A DNA stretch of 64,000 nucleotides from Brachypterus glaber (GCA_958510825.1 OY294048.1:36421026-36485025), one strand, 5' to 3'. Positions 1 to 12,129 are shown, counted from the first letter of the stretch. The notes: generated from the sequence alone by a model not told the origin. Program-made: numbers and translations.

Positions 1-165
1 ATTTTTTATATTGCACAATTAGACTGGCAAATATTTTTAATTACACTTTGAAGTTTTAGGCTATGCAGTCTTCAACTGACACGCAGAATACTTGTTAAAA
101 ACGTTAATAAAAGTTCGCTCAATTAACTCTAGATGGCCGGATTTTTTTTAGATGTCTGTAACAGG

Positions 166-400
166 CAACGAACTAATAACTCTTCTCTCTAGAATAGGTA
201 TTTCATTTTTAAAAACTGACAAAAATGTAGCCAACATATACATTTGTCTGTCTTACTCGCACAGCTTTGCTCTAACAGAGACAACAATAACAGTTGCTGG
301 TAACTGTTATTGTTCAGGCCTTTACAAACAAATCGAGATGTTGGCGATACTTTGTATTAACGGTATGCGTATTCTAGAGAGAAGAGTTATTAGTTCGTTG
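166..400. mobile_element. hAT-like MITE, copy 1 (235 bp)
   Basis: The ends are inverted repeats of about 30 bp beginning CAACGAACTAATAACTC. The first five bases, CAACG, fit the hAT terminal consensus YARNG. The flanking 8-mers GTAACAGG (158-165) and ATAAGAGG (401-408) match at 6 of 8 positions, as expected for an aged 8-bp target duplication. The element is non-autonomous. The reading frame crossing it on the plus strand (152-436) is not a gene. Confidence 0.82.
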
Positions 401-408
401 ATAAGAGG

Positions 409-1860
409 TTCTTTATTCATAACAAAAAGTTATTGATCCCTTGTTTAATAGTAAGCACCACAAATAATGAGACGGTATGCGGGAAGGGCATAGACAAAGA
501 ACATAGATGAGCTGTCATCTCAAGGTTATATACAAATTTACGAGTCCTCCATTTTGATCAGAAGTTACGTCAGAAATCAGCCGGGAAATTTAAATTAGTG
601 GGTAAAATGTGAATAAATAAACGACATAACCTTACTTTTTATTGTTTTCGTATGTTATATTAAAAAAAATCAAACTTACCTAAAAGATATGATACTGCTG
701 TCTGCAGGTAGCAGTCGTTTTATGTTTCTACAACTTTTTATAAAACACATCATTGCAAAGACTTTACTTGTTCTTTGAAAAAGTACTATAAAATATACAA
801 AAAACACAGAAAGACTTTAAAAGTTCAAAAACGCTATTATATAGTCTATAATAAAATAAAATGTTCACCCTTCTAGCACAAAACACCAAACGCGTAGAAA
901 AAATAACAGAAAAACCTCGAAAACAAACTCAAAACATACATAAATTAGGTTATGTTAACCTGTTGCACGAATATGTTAGAGGTGTGTGCGAAGAATTATA
1001 TTTTTATATTTAAATTACTGGGAAAAGTAAATAAATATCTGTGTAGTATAACATATTAATTTAGTTTTTACATATATAACAAACTGTTGCAACAAAACAA
1101 CGACAAAAAGAAACTTTTACTAACTACTGAAGTGAAATGAAAAGACACATCTCTAACAAAGAAAATATTCCCATCTAACGCAACACAGTGTTACCAACAT
1201 AAAGTATATATTTTTTTACTTTATGTTGGACAATTGGAATCAAAATGGAGGACGCATTTAGTCGGGACGCAGAAGTATGCGCAGACGGTCAAAAATCAAT
1301 CTATTTGTTTATTTTGTCTATGGGGAAGGGGTAAAGTTTACAAAATGAAAAATGTTTGTTACAAATCTTGATCAAAATTTTTAAAAATGGTAATCTAAGA
1401 GCTTGTTGCATTATTCCATTCAACTGTTTGCAGAACTAGTTGTCGAAATAACGACAACGAAATAGCGGGAATATTATGGAATACTACGCCATTACCATAA
1501 CCAAACAGTTTTCAAACATGAAATTGCTGAGAGACTGAACTAATCCAATTTGGGTTGCGTTTAGTTAGTTGTTTGAATATTTGGCCATTCGCAAAGGCAA
1601 TGTGTTTTGTGCTGTATACATGCTAATCTCTTAATGTAAACATAGACAAAATGGTAAATGGTAAGCGTGGAAATCAATAATCTGTCCAGACAATAGGTCC
1701 TATTTGATTCTATTTTTTTTGGGAAGTTTTTGGTAATAACAATAATACCAATAAAACACAACTTACTAATAGATAGATAAAGTAAAATAGTAATTTTATT
1801 TATTTGTGTCTTTACAACAACAAAATTACAGATGTCAATATAAAACACGTCATTATCTTA
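409..1860. other. No gene seen; possible old inverted-repeat element at 544-1253
   Basis: The words GTCCTCCATTTTGAT (544) and its inverse (ending 1253) could be the termini of a ~710-bp element. Two AT-rich blocks inside (about 590 and 1008) are similar to each other. There is a small hairpin at 1195-1233. The rest of the stretch, including a 95-codon minus-strand frame at 1561-1848, looks like random AT-rich DNA. Confidence 0.3.
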
Positions 1861-2598
1861 TACAGGGTGATCCATAACTGGCATGCCAAAATTTAAGAGG
1901 TGATCCTAGATCCAAAAATATAAAAAAAGTTCCTATAAAGGTTGGTCCGGAAATGAGCCCTAAGGAATCTAGGGCCCTTTAAAATTGTAATAAAAATAAG
2001 GTTTTTAATTAATAACTCGGGTACCGTTTAAGCTAGAGCGGCGAGCTTTTGCATGTATACTAGTATTAATAAGGGCAATAAGTTTATGTTAACTTATTTT
2101 TTTAATTTATCCAGAGGCGTGCCCAGACGGACAAAATATATGAAGCTTTTAAAACATTTTTGCCCCAAACTTTTCTATGTGTATGTTTTTTGGATTTGTT
2201 GTAAAAAATATAGATTTCTAGAGTAAAAATACATATAAAATATCATATAGTGTAACACTGTAGGAGCAACCGTTATCAAAAAAAAATGCAATTAAGAGGA
2301 AGTAACATTTTGTGCCACCAAAAACGTTACTTTTTAAAAGGCTATTACTCCTTTAATATTAAATTTAGGTGTTTTGGTGTATAATACTTTTTTCCTCAGT
2401 TTTAAATGAAGAATCACCCTGCAGCATTAAAATTTTATTGGTGCTTTTTTTTGTTCCCCATTCAATACGTCATCTTCGAAGGGCCGTAGCTCCCTTAGGG
2501 CTCATTTCCGGACCAACCTTTATAGGAACTTTTTTTCATATTTTTGGATGTAGAATCACCTCTTAAATTTCGGTACGCGAGTTCTGGAACAGGCTGTA
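1861..2598. mobile_element. Foldback MITE, 'CAGGGTGATC' family, copy 1
   Basis: The left end reads TACAGGGTGATCC and is followed by GGCATGCCAAAATTTAAGAG; the right end is the degenerate inverse of this, finishing at GGCTGTA. The subterminal blocks TTGGTCCGGAAATGAGCCC and GGGCTCATTTCCGGACCAA are inverted copies. A TA is present at both outer borders, consistent with a Tc1/mariner-type target. Related copies lie at 6160, 23294 and 38136, with an isolated end near 14140. The 65-codon frame at 2369-2566 is part of this element. Confidence 0.8.
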
Positions 2599-2600
2599 TA

Positions 2601-3482
2601 CACAGCCGCACATTAAATTCTGGACACCTTAAACATAGACATTTTTTAAATTCAAATATTACGAAAACTAATTAATGGATTTGACTAATTCTTTTTTAGT
2701 TTTAAAGCTTAAACATTCTTTACTTTTGTTTGTTTAAAGAATGATTATTTTTTTTTCGTATTAACAGCAACAAATAATGTACAACAATGTTTCTTACGCC
2801 ATCTTCTAGGACTTGCATGGTACGCCACTGCAACTGTTTATCAAATTATTAAAGTCTTTCTTATTGCCGCAGTTTTAATGAATATTTTCTTTTTTATTTT
2901 TTTACTTTTTTACTTCTGGTTTAGGAGATATCAGGATTTTCCTGAAAGTTGTCATTTTTTCAAAGATCGCTTTTGTTTTTTTTTATAAATTCTAATAACC
3001 GAGTTATGTTAAAAAAAATAAATATTATTAAAATACAAAAAAATGCAGCTTTTATGAATGCTTTGTTTTTGTAAAAAAAGTATTAACAATTGGAACAAAA
3101 ACAATAATTGACTAAAAAAGTTGTGTTATTGTTGATTTTTCTTTCAGGAAAATCCGGATATCTCCTAAACCGGAAGTAAAAAAGTAAAAAAAAATAAAAA
3201 AGAAAATATTCATTAAAACTGCAATAAGAAAGACTTTAATAATTTGATAAACAGTTGCAGTGGCGTACCATGCAAGTCCTAGAAGATGGGCTAAGAAACA
3301 TAGTTGTACAGTATTTGTTGCTGTTAACACGAAAAAAATTAAATTATTCTTAAAACAAACAAAAGTATGTTTAAGCTTTAAAACTAAAAAAGAATCAGTC
3401 AAATCCATTAATTAGTTTTCAAAATATTTGAATTTAAAAAATGCCAATTTTTTAGCTGTCCGGATTTTAATGTGCGGCAGTG
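2601..3482. mobile_element. 880-bp palindromic foldback element
   Basis: Nearly the whole element is two inverted arms of roughly 370 bp around a ~150-bp centre. The termini are CACAGCCGCACATTAAA on the left and the inverse of CACTGCCGCACATTAAA on the right. TA flanks both sides (2599-2600 and 3483-3484). It directly abuts the preceding foldback, sharing that element's border TA. The 98-codon minus frame at 3112-3408 lies within one arm and is not a gene. Confidence 0.8.
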
Positions 3483-3984
3483 TAATTAAAAAAAATATAT
3501 TTTTTTTGCAGTCCCTATTATTTTTATTATTTCGAACATACGGCGTATTTTTTACACCACCAAATTTTAAATGAACACGTGACAAATCAATGTGCAGCAT
3601 ACCTACTTCTCCGCTCAGATTTAGGGCTTAAACTGAATGTCCGAAAGGTACTGTCGGAAAGCCGTAGTTGGTCGTAGTTGGAAGAAATCACAAATTGCAC
3701 ACTATCCAGGCGTAAAATCTACGCTGTGTTTGTGGCAGAGGGTTAATTAAAATTAAAAAAAAAACGCCTTACTCAATAAAAAATAAATTGGGTCGTGTCA
3801 AATAAATATTTTGAATTTTAAAAGCTCGCTTAAAATGAACTGTGAATGAAATTTAATTCAGTTATTTAGGTTTATAGTTGTATTAAACATAATTTAATTT
3901 CAATGCATAAAATGAAATATTTACTTAAGGCATTACTTTCTTTTATGACTCGTAAAGATATTTGGATTACAAAAAAAAAAAACA
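3483..3984. other. No feature seen
   Basis: AT-rich sequence without recognisable repeat ends or coding signal. The 62-codon frame at 3412-3600 has no protein-like composition. Confidence 0.4.
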
Positions 3985-5061
3985 AAGAATCTGGCACACA
4001 TATAGGGGGGTTCCTGGGCCTCAGTCAAACTGCCTTAAATTTTGGGGGTAAACATTAAATTAGGAAAATTGCAGCCAAATTAAATGACCAGTTTCGAAGA
4101 AAAACGCTTTTAAAAATCTAATTTTATGACAGATTTTTTGACGTATATTAAGGTTATTTTTTACTTACGTAAATTATTTATTATTATTTAAAGAACAGGC
4201 AAGATAAATATTACATAAAAGGCTTTATTATCATTTACTTACATGTGGTTCTATAAAAATTTTAAAACTTTGTGAAACTTCCACATGTTGGCATTTTCCA
4301 CGTGTTTGCTAATTATCTGCATATTTTCTGTTAGATTATATATTTTAGATTTTCTTGATATATTTTTCCAAAAATACGTCTGAGGCTAGACAAATCTGTT
4401 ATCATATTTTCAAAGGTAAAATAATATATTATATTATTGAGATTGCCTAGCAACAACTTTTAATAAATATTACTATAAAGGGTTTACTAATGAATTAAGT
4501 TGTTGTTAGGTAATCTCAATAACATGTTTTGCATATGAAAATATCATGAGAGATTTGTCAACCATCACATATTGCTTTTGAAAAAATATATCAAGAAAAT
4601 CTAAAATATATAATTATAAAATATTTGTCGATGTACCAAACCATGTTTCAACATAATCAAGCAAAAATCTAACGGAAAATATGCAGATAATTAGCACACG
4701 TGGAAAATGCCAGCATGTGGAAGTTTCACAAAGTTTTAAAAGTTTTATAGAACCACATGTAAGTAAATGATAATAAAGCCTTGTATGTAATATTTATCTT
4801 GCCTGTTCTTTAATTAATAAAGTATAATAAACTTAAAACAGCTAATTAAGTTAATATTTACGTAAGTAAAAAATAACCTTAATATACGTCAAAAAATCTG
4901 TCATAAAATTAGATTTTTAAAAACGTTTTTCTCCGAAACTGGTCATTTAATTTGGCTGCAATTTCCCTAATTTAATGTTTACCCCCGAAATTACAAAATA
5001 TCAAATTTTGAGGCAGTTTGACTGAGGCCCAGGAACTCCCCTATATGTGTGCCAGGTTCTT
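3985..5061. mobile_element. 1.08-kb palindromic foldback element
   Basis: The outer words CTGGCACACATATAGGG and CCCTATATGTGTGCCAG are inverted. The inversion continues inward through the TTCCTGGGCCTCAGTCAAAC block, the ACCAGTTTCG block, a TTGACGTATATTAAGG block and a CCACATGTTGGCATTTTCC block, so the arms are about 500 bp each. No coding frame is present. This is the longest continuous palindrome in the left third of the window. Confidence 0.85.
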
Positions 5062-5365
5062 TAAATGGAAATTTTTGACAAAATTAATTAATTAACATTT
5101 TTTATGGCATCATTAAACTCTGGCGGTTTAACCAATTGTTTGGTTAATTCTCTCACTGGAATTCTTTTGTTCGATAAATTGGTTCATTATTCAGTGCGTT
5201 TTATAAAAACAGAATGACATTACCAACATTATAAAAATGGCTTTTACTGTTTTATGCGAAAGAGAACATTTCTAACAATACGGTTAAACACCCTTCAATC
5301 ATCAATAAGCTTATTTCAGTTTTTTTCTAAATAACATATTTGCATTCTAGAACACATAATGACTA
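5062..5365. other. No feature seen
   Basis: Unremarkable AT-rich spacer between two foldback elements. Confidence 0.4.
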
Positions 5366-6072
5366 TACAGTGCGGTCCAAAAGTCACCCCCCCCTTTTAA
5401 CTTTTGAACGAGTTGAGATATCGACTTCAAATTTAGAACTCTTAAATAAGACAACTTAAACTATCTTTTAGCATATATTTGATATTTTCAGCTCTTAAAA
5501 TGTGGACAGGGGGGCATGGGGGGACATTTTTTAAATGGAAAGTGGGGTCGTGTGATACATAATTTTAAAGCTTATAAAATTCTCTATTTAAACTAACATT
5601 TTAATTTTTTTAAAAATGTTTTTTAAGGTTTTGATTTTTCAATTGTTTGTGCTAAAACATTCGATTTTTTAAGTTTTTGTTTTATAAATTTTTATTTATG
5701 TCAACTAAAATTAGTTTAAAAGTATAATTAACATTTTTTTAAAAAATTATTTGTTTTTTTAGAGGAATTTTGACATTAATACCCATTTTCAACCCCATTT
5801 TAAACCCAATTTTTTTTTTAATTTAAAAATATGGAGTTAAATGGAGAATTTTATAAGCTTTAAAATGATGTATTACACGACCCCCCTTTCCATTTAAAAA
5901 AATGTGCCCCCATGCCCCCATGCCCCCCTGCCCACATTTTAAGAGCTGAAAGTATTAAATATATGCTAAAAGATATATTAAGTTGTCTTATTTAAAAGTT
6001 CCAAACTTGAAGTCGATATCTCAACTGGTTCAGAAGTTAAGAGGGGGGGGGTGACTTTTGGACCGCTCTGTA
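5366..6072. mobile_element. Foldback MITE, 'GCGGTCCAAAAGTCA' family, copy 1
   Basis: The ends are TACAGTGCGGTCCAAAAGTC and the inverse GACTTTTGGACCGCTCTGTA, with TA at each border. This resembles Tc1/mariner-type termini. Inside, the palindrome continues with CTTTTGAACGAGTTGAGAT and a purine-rich GGGGGGCATGGGGG block. Copies lie at 10493, 17477 and (deleted) 55462. Confidence 0.85.
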
Positions 6073-6159
6073 TTATGTAATTAAACTTTAAAAAATAGTA
6101 GTTTATGATACAAGGACAAAAAATGCTGTTTTATAGCCATTATTTGACTCTAATACCTA

Positions 6160-6655
6160 TACAGGGTGATCAATAATTGGCATGCCAAAATTTAAGAGGT
6201 GATTCTGAACTTTTGCATGTATACTAGTATTAATAAGGGCAATAAGTTTATGTTAATTTATTTTTTTGAATTTATCCAGAGGCGTCCCTAGACGGAAGAA
6301 TGTATTAGGCTTAACACATTTTTGCCCCAAACTTTTTTATGTGTACTTTTTTTGGATTTTTTGTAAAAAATATGGAATCCTTAAGTATGTCTTATAGTGT
6401 AATAATGTAGGAGCAACCGTTTTCAAAAAAAATGCAATTTGTGCCACCAAAACCGTTACTTTTTAAAAGGCTATTACTCCTTTAATATTAAATTTAGATG
6501 TTTTGGTGAAGTTTTAAATGAAGAAACACCCTGCAGTATTAAAATTTTATTGATGATTTTTTTTTGTTCCCCATTCAATATGTCGTCTTAGAAGGAGCGT
6601 ATCTCCCTTAGGGCTCATTTCCGGACCAACCTTTATAGAAACTTTTTTTTTTTGG
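6160..6655. mobile_element. 'CAGGGTGATC' family MITE, copy 2, right end lost
   Basis: The left end, TACAGGGTGATCAATAATTG, and the internal sequence match copy 1, with an internal deletion. The match ends after CCGGACCAACCTTTATAG, so the right terminal repeat is missing. Confidence 0.75.
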
Positions 6656-7357
6656 GACATATAGCGTTAGCCAATATTATGACTAAAATCATATTTTTTT
6701 TGCATTAATGTATCTATAATCTTGACAATGTATTCCAAGAGTATACTTCGACTGGTATTCTTTCAATGTTTGTCTCCTGCAATTTTACGTTATTATTAAA
6801 GCAGATTATATTAAGCATAATAACTAATAATTTTAAAATATTTTTTAATGAATAATAGGCTTGCTGGTAAAATACAAAAAAAAAGCAAAATAGAACTGTC
6901 ATTATTTAAAAAACAGCCATCTTGATGCCTATAAAATTAGATTTGCTGAATTAACACCATTATGCGTCTGGTATTTAAACTATGTGTTTAATTTTAAGAC
7001 TTTTTTTGCTGCGTATAAAATATGATAATATATTAATATGATATGATATGATATGATTTATTATATTGATTGGTGGATGTTTGAATTTAAACTTGGTTTA
7101 CATTATATATCTAAGTTTAATCTCGTAACTGTAAGTAACACTTAATTTGCCTGGCCTATGATACGAATTATGCCTGCATTCAATGATATGATATAATTCT
7201 TGTAGATTCATTCTAGTAGAAAGACGGGTGATAGTAAATTGATTGATTCCCGTAATCTTTGGTAATCCCAACAGCATAATAGTACTAATACGGATTACAT
7301 TACTTTAAACTGTTGTTCTATCTGCAAATATACACAAACAATTAGGTATTAGCATAG
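6656..7357. other. No gene seen
   Basis: AT-rich sequence. A short GATAT/GATATGATATGAT run occurs near 7035-7057. The minus-strand frame at 6714-6902 lacks coding character. Confidence 0.4.
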
Positions 7358-7700
7358 GTGTTTATTGGTGCAATCTAAGTACTTAAATGGAAACAATATG
7401 GTTTAAGTTTTCGTACACAGAGAAATTATTACTTAAAACAAGTACCGTCAAGTGGGGTGACTTCGGACGGTGTGGGTGACTTCAGCCACTTTTTCGGAAA
7501 ACCCTCAATTAGGAATTCGTTAGCATATGTGTTTATTGGTGCAATCTGAGTACTTAAATGGAAACAATATAGCTTAAGTTTTCGTAAACACAGAGGAATT
7601 ATTACTTAAAACAAGTACCGTCAAGTGGGGTGACTTCGGACGGTGTGGGTGACTTCGGCCACTTTTTCGGAAAAACCTCTGAACCAATGCACGTGTGCAC
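7358..7700. repeat. 171-bp tandem duplication that includes half of a MITE
   Basis: The segment beginning GTGTTTATTGGTGCAATCT occurs at 7358 and again at 7529. Both units run through CTTAAAACAAGTACCGTCAAG into the left terminal repeat of the MITE at 7616. The first unit therefore carries a left MITE end (about 7445-7500) with no matching right end of its own. Confidence 0.85.
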
Positions 7701-7833
7701 AAGTTATGGGGTTAGGTGCACAAGTTTTAAAATTAAACCCCACAACTTTTGCACACGTGCTGTGGTTCAGAGAGTTTTTCGAAAAAGTGTCCGAAGTCAC
7801 CCACACCGTCCGAAGTCACCTCAGTTGACGGTA
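7616..7833. mobile_element. 218-bp palindromic MITE (TACCGTCAAGTGGGGTGAC ends)
   Basis: The left end is TACCGTCAAGTGGGGTGAC and the right end is the inverse of TACCGTCAACTGAGGTGAC. The inverted arms extend through CTTCGGACGGTGTGGGTGAC and the CACTTTTTCGGAAAA block to a small central loop. TA at both ends suggests a Tc1/mariner-type target. Three overlapping frames here (61, 107 and 61 codons) are by-products of the palindrome; their peptides mirror one another. Confidence 0.85.
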
Positions 7834-8144
7834 CGTAATATTCAGATCAAGTGGCTCAACAGTTTGTATATTTGCAAGCATGTTAAGTACTTTGGCTTAA
7901 TTGAAGTTAAATACGTACGTATCTTAGTTAAGGTTGATTTACTCAATTATTAACTTAAATAATTAAGAATTAAACCAGTGAAATGAAATAATATTATGTC
8001 AAATAGTTCTGATATTTTATTGGTCAAATCACACAAGACTAGCGTCGGCTAAGAGGTAAATTTACCTATCTCGACATTTTAAAAACTTTCAGGAAACGTA
8101 AACAACGATTTTAAAATTTATGTTGGTGATTTATACTTACTTAT

Positions 8145-8474
8145 GGTACTAGTGGGTAAAGTAAGATATTGCCCATGAGAAAATTAACCTGCGAGGCGTC
8201 AGCCAAGCAGGTTAATTTTCGAGAGGGAAATATCAGTTTACCCATGAGTGCCATACAAGGTTTTACCCAATAAATAGCTTAGAAATTCATATTTTTATTA
8301 AAAATTTTAATGACATTTACAAGAAAATAATTTGACAAGTGACAGTTGAGTGGGTAAAATAAATAATTATCCACTCAATAAAGTAAAAGCCACGCGGGGG
8401 TTATTATTGAGTTTATCTATTTAAAATAAAGCTGCTAATTGTCTCATTATCTGTATGTTTTGGATAAAAAAATT
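8145..8474 (+). repeat. 330-bp interspersed repeat, copy 1
   Basis: This block recurs in inverted orientation at 25966-26297 with few differences by eye; a piece recurs at 18263-18319. It contains a strong hairpin (about 8176-8222) with arms AAATTAACCTGC and GCAGGTTAATTTTC around GAGGCGTCAGCCAA. It has no recognisable terminal inverted repeats and no reading frame. Confidence 0.8.
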
Positions 8475-8662
8475 TTTTGTTACCTTAAAGAGCACTTAAT
8501 TCGTTAATGTATTTAAATCATTTCATTCTTAACTATTTTATTTTAAATTCAACAAAAATCGTTACAGGTACTTGACATTCTAAAAATGACACACATTTTA
8601 GAGGTAAATTTACCTAAACCTAAGGCCATACGTAAGGGGATATGGAATCTAGTTTAAAATTA

Positions 8663-8664
<2 letters not shown>

Positions 8665-8700
<36 letters not shown>
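8665..8700. repeat. (AT)n microsatellite
   Basis: About 18 uninterrupted AT dinucleotides. Confidence 0.95.
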
Positions 8701-8702
<2 letters not shown>

Positions 8703-9086
8703 TATTTTATTGTGTACTTATTTTTTTTTTATTTCCAGGCGCTTTTGTCGTATATCTATTATATTTATTAGATCAATGTGTGTATTTCTGTACTATCATG
8801 TTTTAATTAAAAAGTATCCTTATTATATTACTGCCTGATGTCAATTATGAGAAATGTCATCTAACAGTCTAGCTAAAACACTTGAGTATTTTACTTACAA
8901 TTTTATGATCGGTCTAGGTAATTTTACCTCCAAAAAGTTTAGTTTTTATTATTTTCATCGATAGGTATTGATTTAATACAGGTTGATTTTAAACAGATAC
9001 ATAGAATAAGAAATTTTGTATTTGATTTTGTTAAAAACAGATTTTGAAAAAAAATAGGTTTAGGTTAATTTACCTCTTAGCCGACG

Positions 9087-9787
9087 ATATGCACCGACTT
9101 TTCAAAATCCCATGAGGCACACAATTTGTTTCGAATTAAAAAGAATAAATAAAAGTTAATAGTTTTTAGTAATAAAAAAAAATAAAAATATATTTAAACA
9201 TTCTGTAGCTTTTATAATATTTAAAAATATTGTCAAGATCTAGATAATTCTCAAAAAAATAATAAATTAAATTATTATTTTTTAAATTATGCTTACAATA
9301 ATAATCTACTTATTTGTCCTAAATTAATTAATGCAAGTTATAAATTTAAGTAGATTATTAAACAAAATTATTTATAATAGTCTGACGAAAAGTCCTTAGA
9401 TTGTTTATAAGCATCACTTGAATTATTATTTATAAAAACAATCTTGTTTGAAACAATTGTAGTAACTGTAGTACACATGTAAATCGATTATAAACACGAT
9501 TGTTATTATAAACAAATGTTTTATAATAAACATTTAAACAGCATAAAACTCTTCTCCGAATGTATGGGGATAATCATTAAGTTACGAGTAATCTTACCGA
9601 ACGTTTCGTGAGGCTAACGATGATCACCTCAGCAATCCTGCTTGTTTTGTGGCAAGCCCTTTTAAGTAATGTCCTGAAATTGTATTTCTGAGCTTTATTT
9701 CACTTAGACCTAGGTTCGCCTAGGTTATCCTCTTCCCTCTCCCACACGAAATAACCCCCAATTCGTGACATGGTGGAGGTGTACCAT
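9087..9787. other. No gene seen
   Basis: AT-rich sequence. A small inverted repeat (AATAATCTACTT, 9299-9362) is present. The slightly GC-richer part at 9600-9770 was read in both directions and shows no convincing exon. Confidence 0.4.
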
Positions 9788-10046
9788 TAAAAATGAAGAA
9801 TAACTAATGCGTAAACATTCTTCAAGTATCTAAATGGATTTCAGTTCCTATGATCTTAAAGTTTAAGGTAAGTTGTAATTATTTTTTATTAATAAAGCAA
9901 AATGTACAAAATTGGTAACATAACGCTCCTGCATTTGTGCAGAAAATGATTTGTTTTGGGACGAACAAATAACTTTCTCGATAAAACAAATTTTGGATTT
10001 TTTAAGAATCTTTCTAAAAATATCTTTATAAATCCTTGGTAAAACT
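9788..10046 (-). repeat. ~260-bp interspersed repeat, copy 1
   Basis: This repeat is closely matched by 57709-57969 in the same orientation. On the minus strand both copies contain an open frame ending ...SAQMQERYVTNF and on to NNYNLP. Most differences between the copies within the frame change the residue, which does not suggest selection on a protein. Confidence 0.75.
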
Positions 10047-10419
10047 TTTTTAGTCATTAACTTTTTTGTTGAAGAAAAAAATTGCATATTAAAATACAAA
10101 AGTTGCATATTCCATGGATTCAAATACAAAAGTTGCAGATTCCACGAAAGGGTGAGGACTTTTTTTAGTCATTATAATAGTTATTTCTTTTTAACAAATT
10201 TGTAACTTTCTTCATGTATGTGGGTGATATAAACCAAAGATTAATTTTATTATAAATGAGTTAAAAGTAAACACTAAACCAATGAGTCTGTGTTCTTAAT
10301 TATAAGCAAAAGTTTTCGGATAACAACCCTTATGTAACTTCTAACAAACTTTTTGTTACATGGTATTAATTAAGCTACAATAGTGGCATGATAAAACCGC
10401 TTGTCAACTTCCTACCACA

Positions 10420-11276
10420 TTGCATACGCTTTGAAAACTTTCGTATGCACACCGCACATAAAAATTTTAAACTCATTATATGGAATTATACATACAGAGC
10501 GGTCCAAAAGTCACCCCCCCCCCCTCTTAACTTTTGAACCAGTTGAGATATCGACTTCAAATTTGGAAATTTTAAATAAGGCAACTTAAACTATTTTTTA
10601 GCATATATTTAATACTTTCAGCTCTTAAAATGTGGACAGGGGGGCATGGGGGCATATTTTCTTAAATGAAAAGGGGGGTCGTGTAATACATCATTTTAAA
10701 GCTTATAAAATTCTCCATTTAACTCCATATTTTTAAATATAAAAAAAATTGGGTTTAAAATGGGGTTGAAAATGGGTATTAATGTCGAAATTCCTCTAAA
10801 AAAAAAAACAAATAATTTTTTAAAAATGCCTAATTTCATCATAAAAAAATGTTAATTATACTTTTAAACTAATTTTAGTTGACATAAATAAAAATTTATA
10901 AAAAAAAACTTAAAAAATCGAATGTTTTAGCACAAAAAATTGAAAAATCAAAACCTTAAAACATTTTTAAAAAATTTAAAAAGAGAGTTTTATAAGCTTT
11001 AAAATGATGTATCACACAACCCCCCTTTCCATTTAAAAAAATTTTCCCCCATGTCCCCCTGCTCACATTTTAAGAGATAAAAGTATCAAATATATTCTTA
11101 AAGATAGTTTAAGTTATCTTATTTAAGAGTTCTAAATTTGAAATCGATATCTCAACTCGTTCAAAAGTTAAGAGGGGGGGGGTGACTTTTGGACCGCTCT
11201 GTATGTATAATGCCATATAATGAGTTTAAAATTTTTATGTGCGGTGTGCATACGAAAGTTTTCAAAGCGTATGCAA
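10420..11276. mobile_element. Composite foldback: 'GCGGTCC' MITE copy 2 inside a larger palindrome
   Basis: The MITE proper spans 10493-11203 (ends TACAGAGCGGTCC and inverse). Outside it, 73-bp arms at 10420-10492 and 11204-11276 are also inverted copies of each other (TTGCATACGCTTTGAAAAC and inverse). The palindrome therefore continues beyond the element ends. Confidence 0.8.
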
Positions 11277-11330
11277 GGTTAAAAGGGGGGGGGGGGGAGG
11301 GGGGGTGACTTTTGGACCGCACTTTATAAG
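11277..11330. mobile_element. Extra right end of the 'GCGGTCC' family
   Basis: A G-rich tract is followed by GGTGACTTTTGGACCGCACT, the right terminus of this MITE family. No partner end lies at the mirrored position left of 10420. Confidence 0.75.
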
Positions 11331-12129
11331 TTTAAAGGTCTTCTAAAGGTTACGTTTTATAAAATTATATAAGGTAAAGCAAAGTTATTTACTAATTTTA
11401 TAGAGCGATATCATAAATATAGCGGATTTTTTTCTATAAAACTCGCTGCCATTTTGTTTTTAACATTTATATTGGCAAGATCGAGCAAGATTATAATTTT
11501 TGTCCATTTTCCCCCTTGCCCTACGCTAATGTTAACCATATTTGACGTGACGCAAGTAGAAAGGGTTCTGAATCGTTTGGTAAAACAATTTTTCGAATCT
11601 GACATTCCGTTCAAAAGTTATAAGGTTTACGTTTTAATAATATCAAATTATAGGTAGGTATTCTTTACTAATTTAAAATGTAAAAAGTCAAGCGGCTTGA
11701 CTCAAGCCATTTATAAATTTAGCTAATTTTAATAAAAATTGTATTAGTATTATTTTTAATATATTAATATTATTAATATTATTTTTAATCTGACCTTAGA
11801 CATCAATGTCTTTTTTATTGTCAATTTAACCTAACTTTTATTTTTTATAATAACACAGCCACGCAAAAAACAAAAACGGTCAAGAACTCTTTTGGACCAG
11901 TCGCAGCGTGTTCTTTGTAAGAGACGGATGTGGCCGCTTAGGCTGATTTAATCTTGCATCAGTCTGCTATCGTAGATATGCATTTTAAAGATAATTTTTT
12001 ATAAGTTTCTGCGCAAACATCACTACAGAGTAAGACGGTTTTGCGTAGGCCGAAAATTATATTAGATTGAGCTGGCTAACTGTCCTATAGAAAATGCCAT
12101 TATTGGAATTGGAATTGGAAACTCTTTTG
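11331..12129. other. No gene seen; weak internal duplication
   Basis: About 55 bp near 11347 (GGTTACGTTTTATAAA...) is loosely repeated near 11622. Two antiparallel 67-codon frames at 11411-11657 overlap each other and show no family resemblance. Confidence 0.4.

Larger units (their letters stand above)
8043..9086. mobile_element. TIR element with repeated AGGTAAATTTACCT palindromes
   Basis: The ends are CGTCGGCTAAGAGGTAAA and the inverse, finishing CCTCTTAGCCGACG. The 14-base palindrome AGGTAAATTTACCT occurs at 8054 and 8602, with one-base variants at 8916 and 9062. An unrelated repeat (8145-8474) and an AT microsatellite sit inside. No transposase frame is present and the target duplication is unclear. 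Confidence 0.65.

Noticed and set aside
152..436. 94-codon plus-strand frame
   Set aside because: It spans a hAT-like MITE, and the sister copy at 33051 does not keep the frame.
3112..3408. 98-codon hydrophobic minus-strand frame
   Set aside because: It lies in one arm of a palindromic element; the other arm does not preserve it.
7621..7953. Three overlapping frames on both strands
   Set aside because: They arise from a palindromic MITE and mirror one another.
9600..9770. Possible furin exon in a GC-richer block
   Set aside because: No furin-like residues or matching splice sites in any frame.
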